The notes below the pieces were generated by a model. The model did no database searches and was not told where the DNA came from. It worked only from the letters and a program-made list of their open reading frames with translations. Below are positions 6,323 to 7,139 of a stretch of 7,139 nt of DNA, one piece after another; positions within the stretch are counted from its first letter, which is position 1; each line of letters starts with the position of its first letter. A program made the translations under genes and the position numbers. The DNA is from Bacteroidales bacterium (GTDB lineage Bacteria; Bacteroidota; Bacteroidia; Bacteroidales; JALTDM01), in the NCBI GenBank assembly GCA_027073875.1, contig JALTEO010000264.1:1-7139 (forward strand), written 5' to 3'.

Positions 6323-6353
6323 AAAAGGACCTGCTTGGCAGGTCTTTTTTTTT
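6323..6353 (+). terminator. Intrinsic terminator of the NUMOD4/HTH gene
   Basis: GACCTGC (6328-6334), loop TTG, GCAGGTC (6338-6344), then nine T residues. A run of A before the stem can extend the pairing. It lies 22 bp after the stop codon. Confidence 0.92.
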
Positions 6354-6367
6354 GTCTAATCCGGAAA

Positions 6368-6481
6368 ATGCTTCACTTTAAAGTACGAGGACGCTCAAAA
6401 AAACTATGGAAAATAATTAATGCCAAAGGTGTTCCTTGGGATAATTATCAATTACGAATAAATAATGTGCTAATGTGTTAA
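6368..6481 (+). other. Possible 37-codon ORF or gene fragment
   Basis: ATG 6368 opens a frame reading MLHFKVRGRSKKLW and on to VPWDNYQLRI, ending at TAA 6479-6481 inside the 8 bp tandem repeat. It lies straight after a terminator, has no promoter and is not a family I know. The middle reads like real protein, so a decayed gene fragment is as likely as an expressed peptide. Confidence 0.2.
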
Positions 6482-6502
6482 TGCGATAATATATTAATGA
6501 AT
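6463..6502 (+). repeat. Tandem 8 bp repeat, five copies
   Basis: Five consecutive units beginning TAAT: TAATGTGC, TAATGTGT, TAATGCGA, TAATATAT, TAATGAAT. The first two differ at one position and later copies drift. It is non-coding apart from the doubtful small ORF that ends in it. Confidence 0.6.
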
Positions 6503-6623
6503 GGAAACTTTACTAAACCTTAATTATAGATGAGACACAGATGAATGATAAAAACAACCAGCAACAAAAAAACAGATGAAACAAAAACAAAAAATAAGTA
6601 TAGTAACAAGCTGCATCAATGAT

Positions 6624-6651
6624 GAGATACTTCACTCCGTTCAGCATGACA
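6624..6651 (-). repeat. Fragment resembling a dispersed intergenic repeat
   Basis: On the minus strand it begins TGTCATGCTGAACGGAGTG and continues GAAGTATCTC. This matches, from memory, a widespread bacterial intergenic repeat of the form TGTCATtCTGAgCGaAG. It is GC-richer than its surroundings. An 11 bp near-palindrome (6614-6624) adjoins it. Confidence 0.45.
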
Positions 6652-6660
6652 GCACTAATT

Positions 6661-6692
6661 ACTTTATAAACTTTCAACTTTATAAACTTTGA
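6661..6692 (+). repeat. 16 bp tandem duplication
   Basis: ACTTTATAAACTTTCA (6661-6676) is followed directly by ACTTTATAAACTTTGA (6677-6692), 15 of 16 identical. It lies just upstream of the putative xth promoter and is probably slippage-derived. Confidence 0.75.
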
Positions 6693-6700
6693 ACTAATTT

Positions 6701-6734
6701 TTGAAAACATCTTTCAAAAAAAACTGTTACTTTG
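6701..6734 (+). promoter_or_regulatory. Possible promoter of xth
   Basis: TTG at 6701-6703, a 23 bp gap, then TTACTTTG at 6727-6734, seven of eight matches to TAnnTTTG. The gap is long and the leader would be under 10 nt, so this is weaker than the two promoters upstream. Confidence 0.4.
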
Positions 6735-6746
6735 TAAAAAAAACCG

Positions 6747-7139
6747 ATGAAAATTATCTCATACAATGTAAACGGAATCAGGGCAGCCATAAAAAAAGGT
6801 TTTGCCGATTGGTTGGTAGAAGAAAATCCCGATGTGGTTTGTATTCAGGAAACAAAAGCACAAGAAGAACAAATAGACGCTGCATTATTCAAATCGTTGG
6901 GATATCATTCCTATTGGTTCTCTGCACAAAAAAAAGGATATAGCGGTGTCGGTATTCTGACCAAGATAGAACCCAACCATATAGAAAAAGGTATGGGAAT
7001 CGAAAAATATGATGCCGAAGGAAGAATGATTCGTGTTGATATTGGCGATATTTCCATTGCCAGCATTTATCATCCTTCGGGGACTTCAGGCGATGTGCGA
7101 CAGGATTTTAAAATGCAGTGGTTAGATGATTTTCAGGAT
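6747..7139 (+). CDS. xth: Exodeoxyribonuclease III, 3' end outside the window
   Basis: Exonuclease III-type AP endonuclease for base-excision repair: it incises 5' of abasic sites and trims 3' blocked ends, using Mg2+. The first 131 residues are visible. MKIISYNVNGIRAA carries the conserved Asn (N7), VVCIQETKAQ the metal-binding Glu (E35), GYSGVGILTK (64-73) the family YSGVG stretch, and ASIYHPSGT (105-113) the catalytic Tyr region (Y108, in place of YFPxG). The later Asp-Asn and Asp-His motifs would lie beyond the right edge. ATG 6747 is the only sensible start, since the conserved beta-strand begins at once. The frame is open to the last base. A weak promoter and repeat-rich spacer precede it. 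The assignment as the ExoIII subfamily is confident. Confidence 0.95.
   Translation, partial: MKIISYNVNGIRAAIKKGFADWLVEENPDVVCIQETKAQEEQIDAALFKSLGYHSYWFSAQKKGYSGVGILTKIEPNHIEKGMGIEKYDAEGRMIRVDIGDISIASIYHPSGTSGDVRQDFKMQWLDDFQD

Noticed and set aside
6701..6943. 80-codon plus-strand frame overlapping the xth start
   Set aside because: It overlaps the clear exonuclease III frame and the promoter, and resembles no known protein.

Overview
The window looks like a low-GC member of the Bacteroidota, probably from the Bacteroidales or Flavobacteriia side. The evidence is convergent. Upstream of rpmH and of the NUMOD4-type gene there are textbook Bacteroidota promoters (TTG or TTTG, an 18-19 bp gap, then TAnnTTTG). 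Start codons sit in A-rich leaders without clear Shine-Dalgarno sites. A LytS/LytTR two-component pair, a glutaminyl-peptide cyclotransferase lipoprotein and several dispersed-repeat types I associate with this phylum are also present. All genes lie on the + strand.

Positions 1-3574 form a tightly packed, probably co-transcribed cluster: a ribonuclease HI whose reading frame enters from beyond the left edge, a one-transmembrane LytS-type histidine kinase, its LytTR response regulator, and tyrosyl-tRNA synthetase (tyrS). RNase H/kinase and regulator/tyrS overlap by 4-14 bp, and kinase and regulator are 2 bp apart, so translational coupling is likely. The signalling pair is thus wedged between two housekeeping genes.

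Positions 3575-4982 hold a short spacer and then a secreted lipoprotein of the glutaminyl-peptide cyclotransferase family. The 5' end of its open frame runs through a GC-rich hairpin repeat of REP type, so its true start is uncertain. Positions 4983-5490 are non-coding and hold a 263 bp MITE-like element (5068-5330) with about 32 bp imperfect terminal inverted repeats and a long internal stem-loop, a second inverted repeat, and the rpmH promoter with a 16 bp perfect palindrome over its -33 box.

Positions 5491-6353 carry rpmH (ribosomal protein L34) and then a separately promoted 187-residue protein with a NUMOD4-like module, a degenerate HNH core lacking the expected histidines, and a C-terminal helix-turn-helix, closed by a strong intrinsic terminator. 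This looks like a homing-endonuclease relative reduced to DNA binding and is the most interesting protein here. Positions 6354-6746 are a repeat-rich spacer (8 bp tandem repeat, 16 bp tandem duplication, a dispersed-repeat fragment). From 6747 to the right edge is the start of an exodeoxyribonuclease III gene (xth), cut by the window.

I see no CRISPR array, tRNA, rRNA, defence island or complete insertion sequence.
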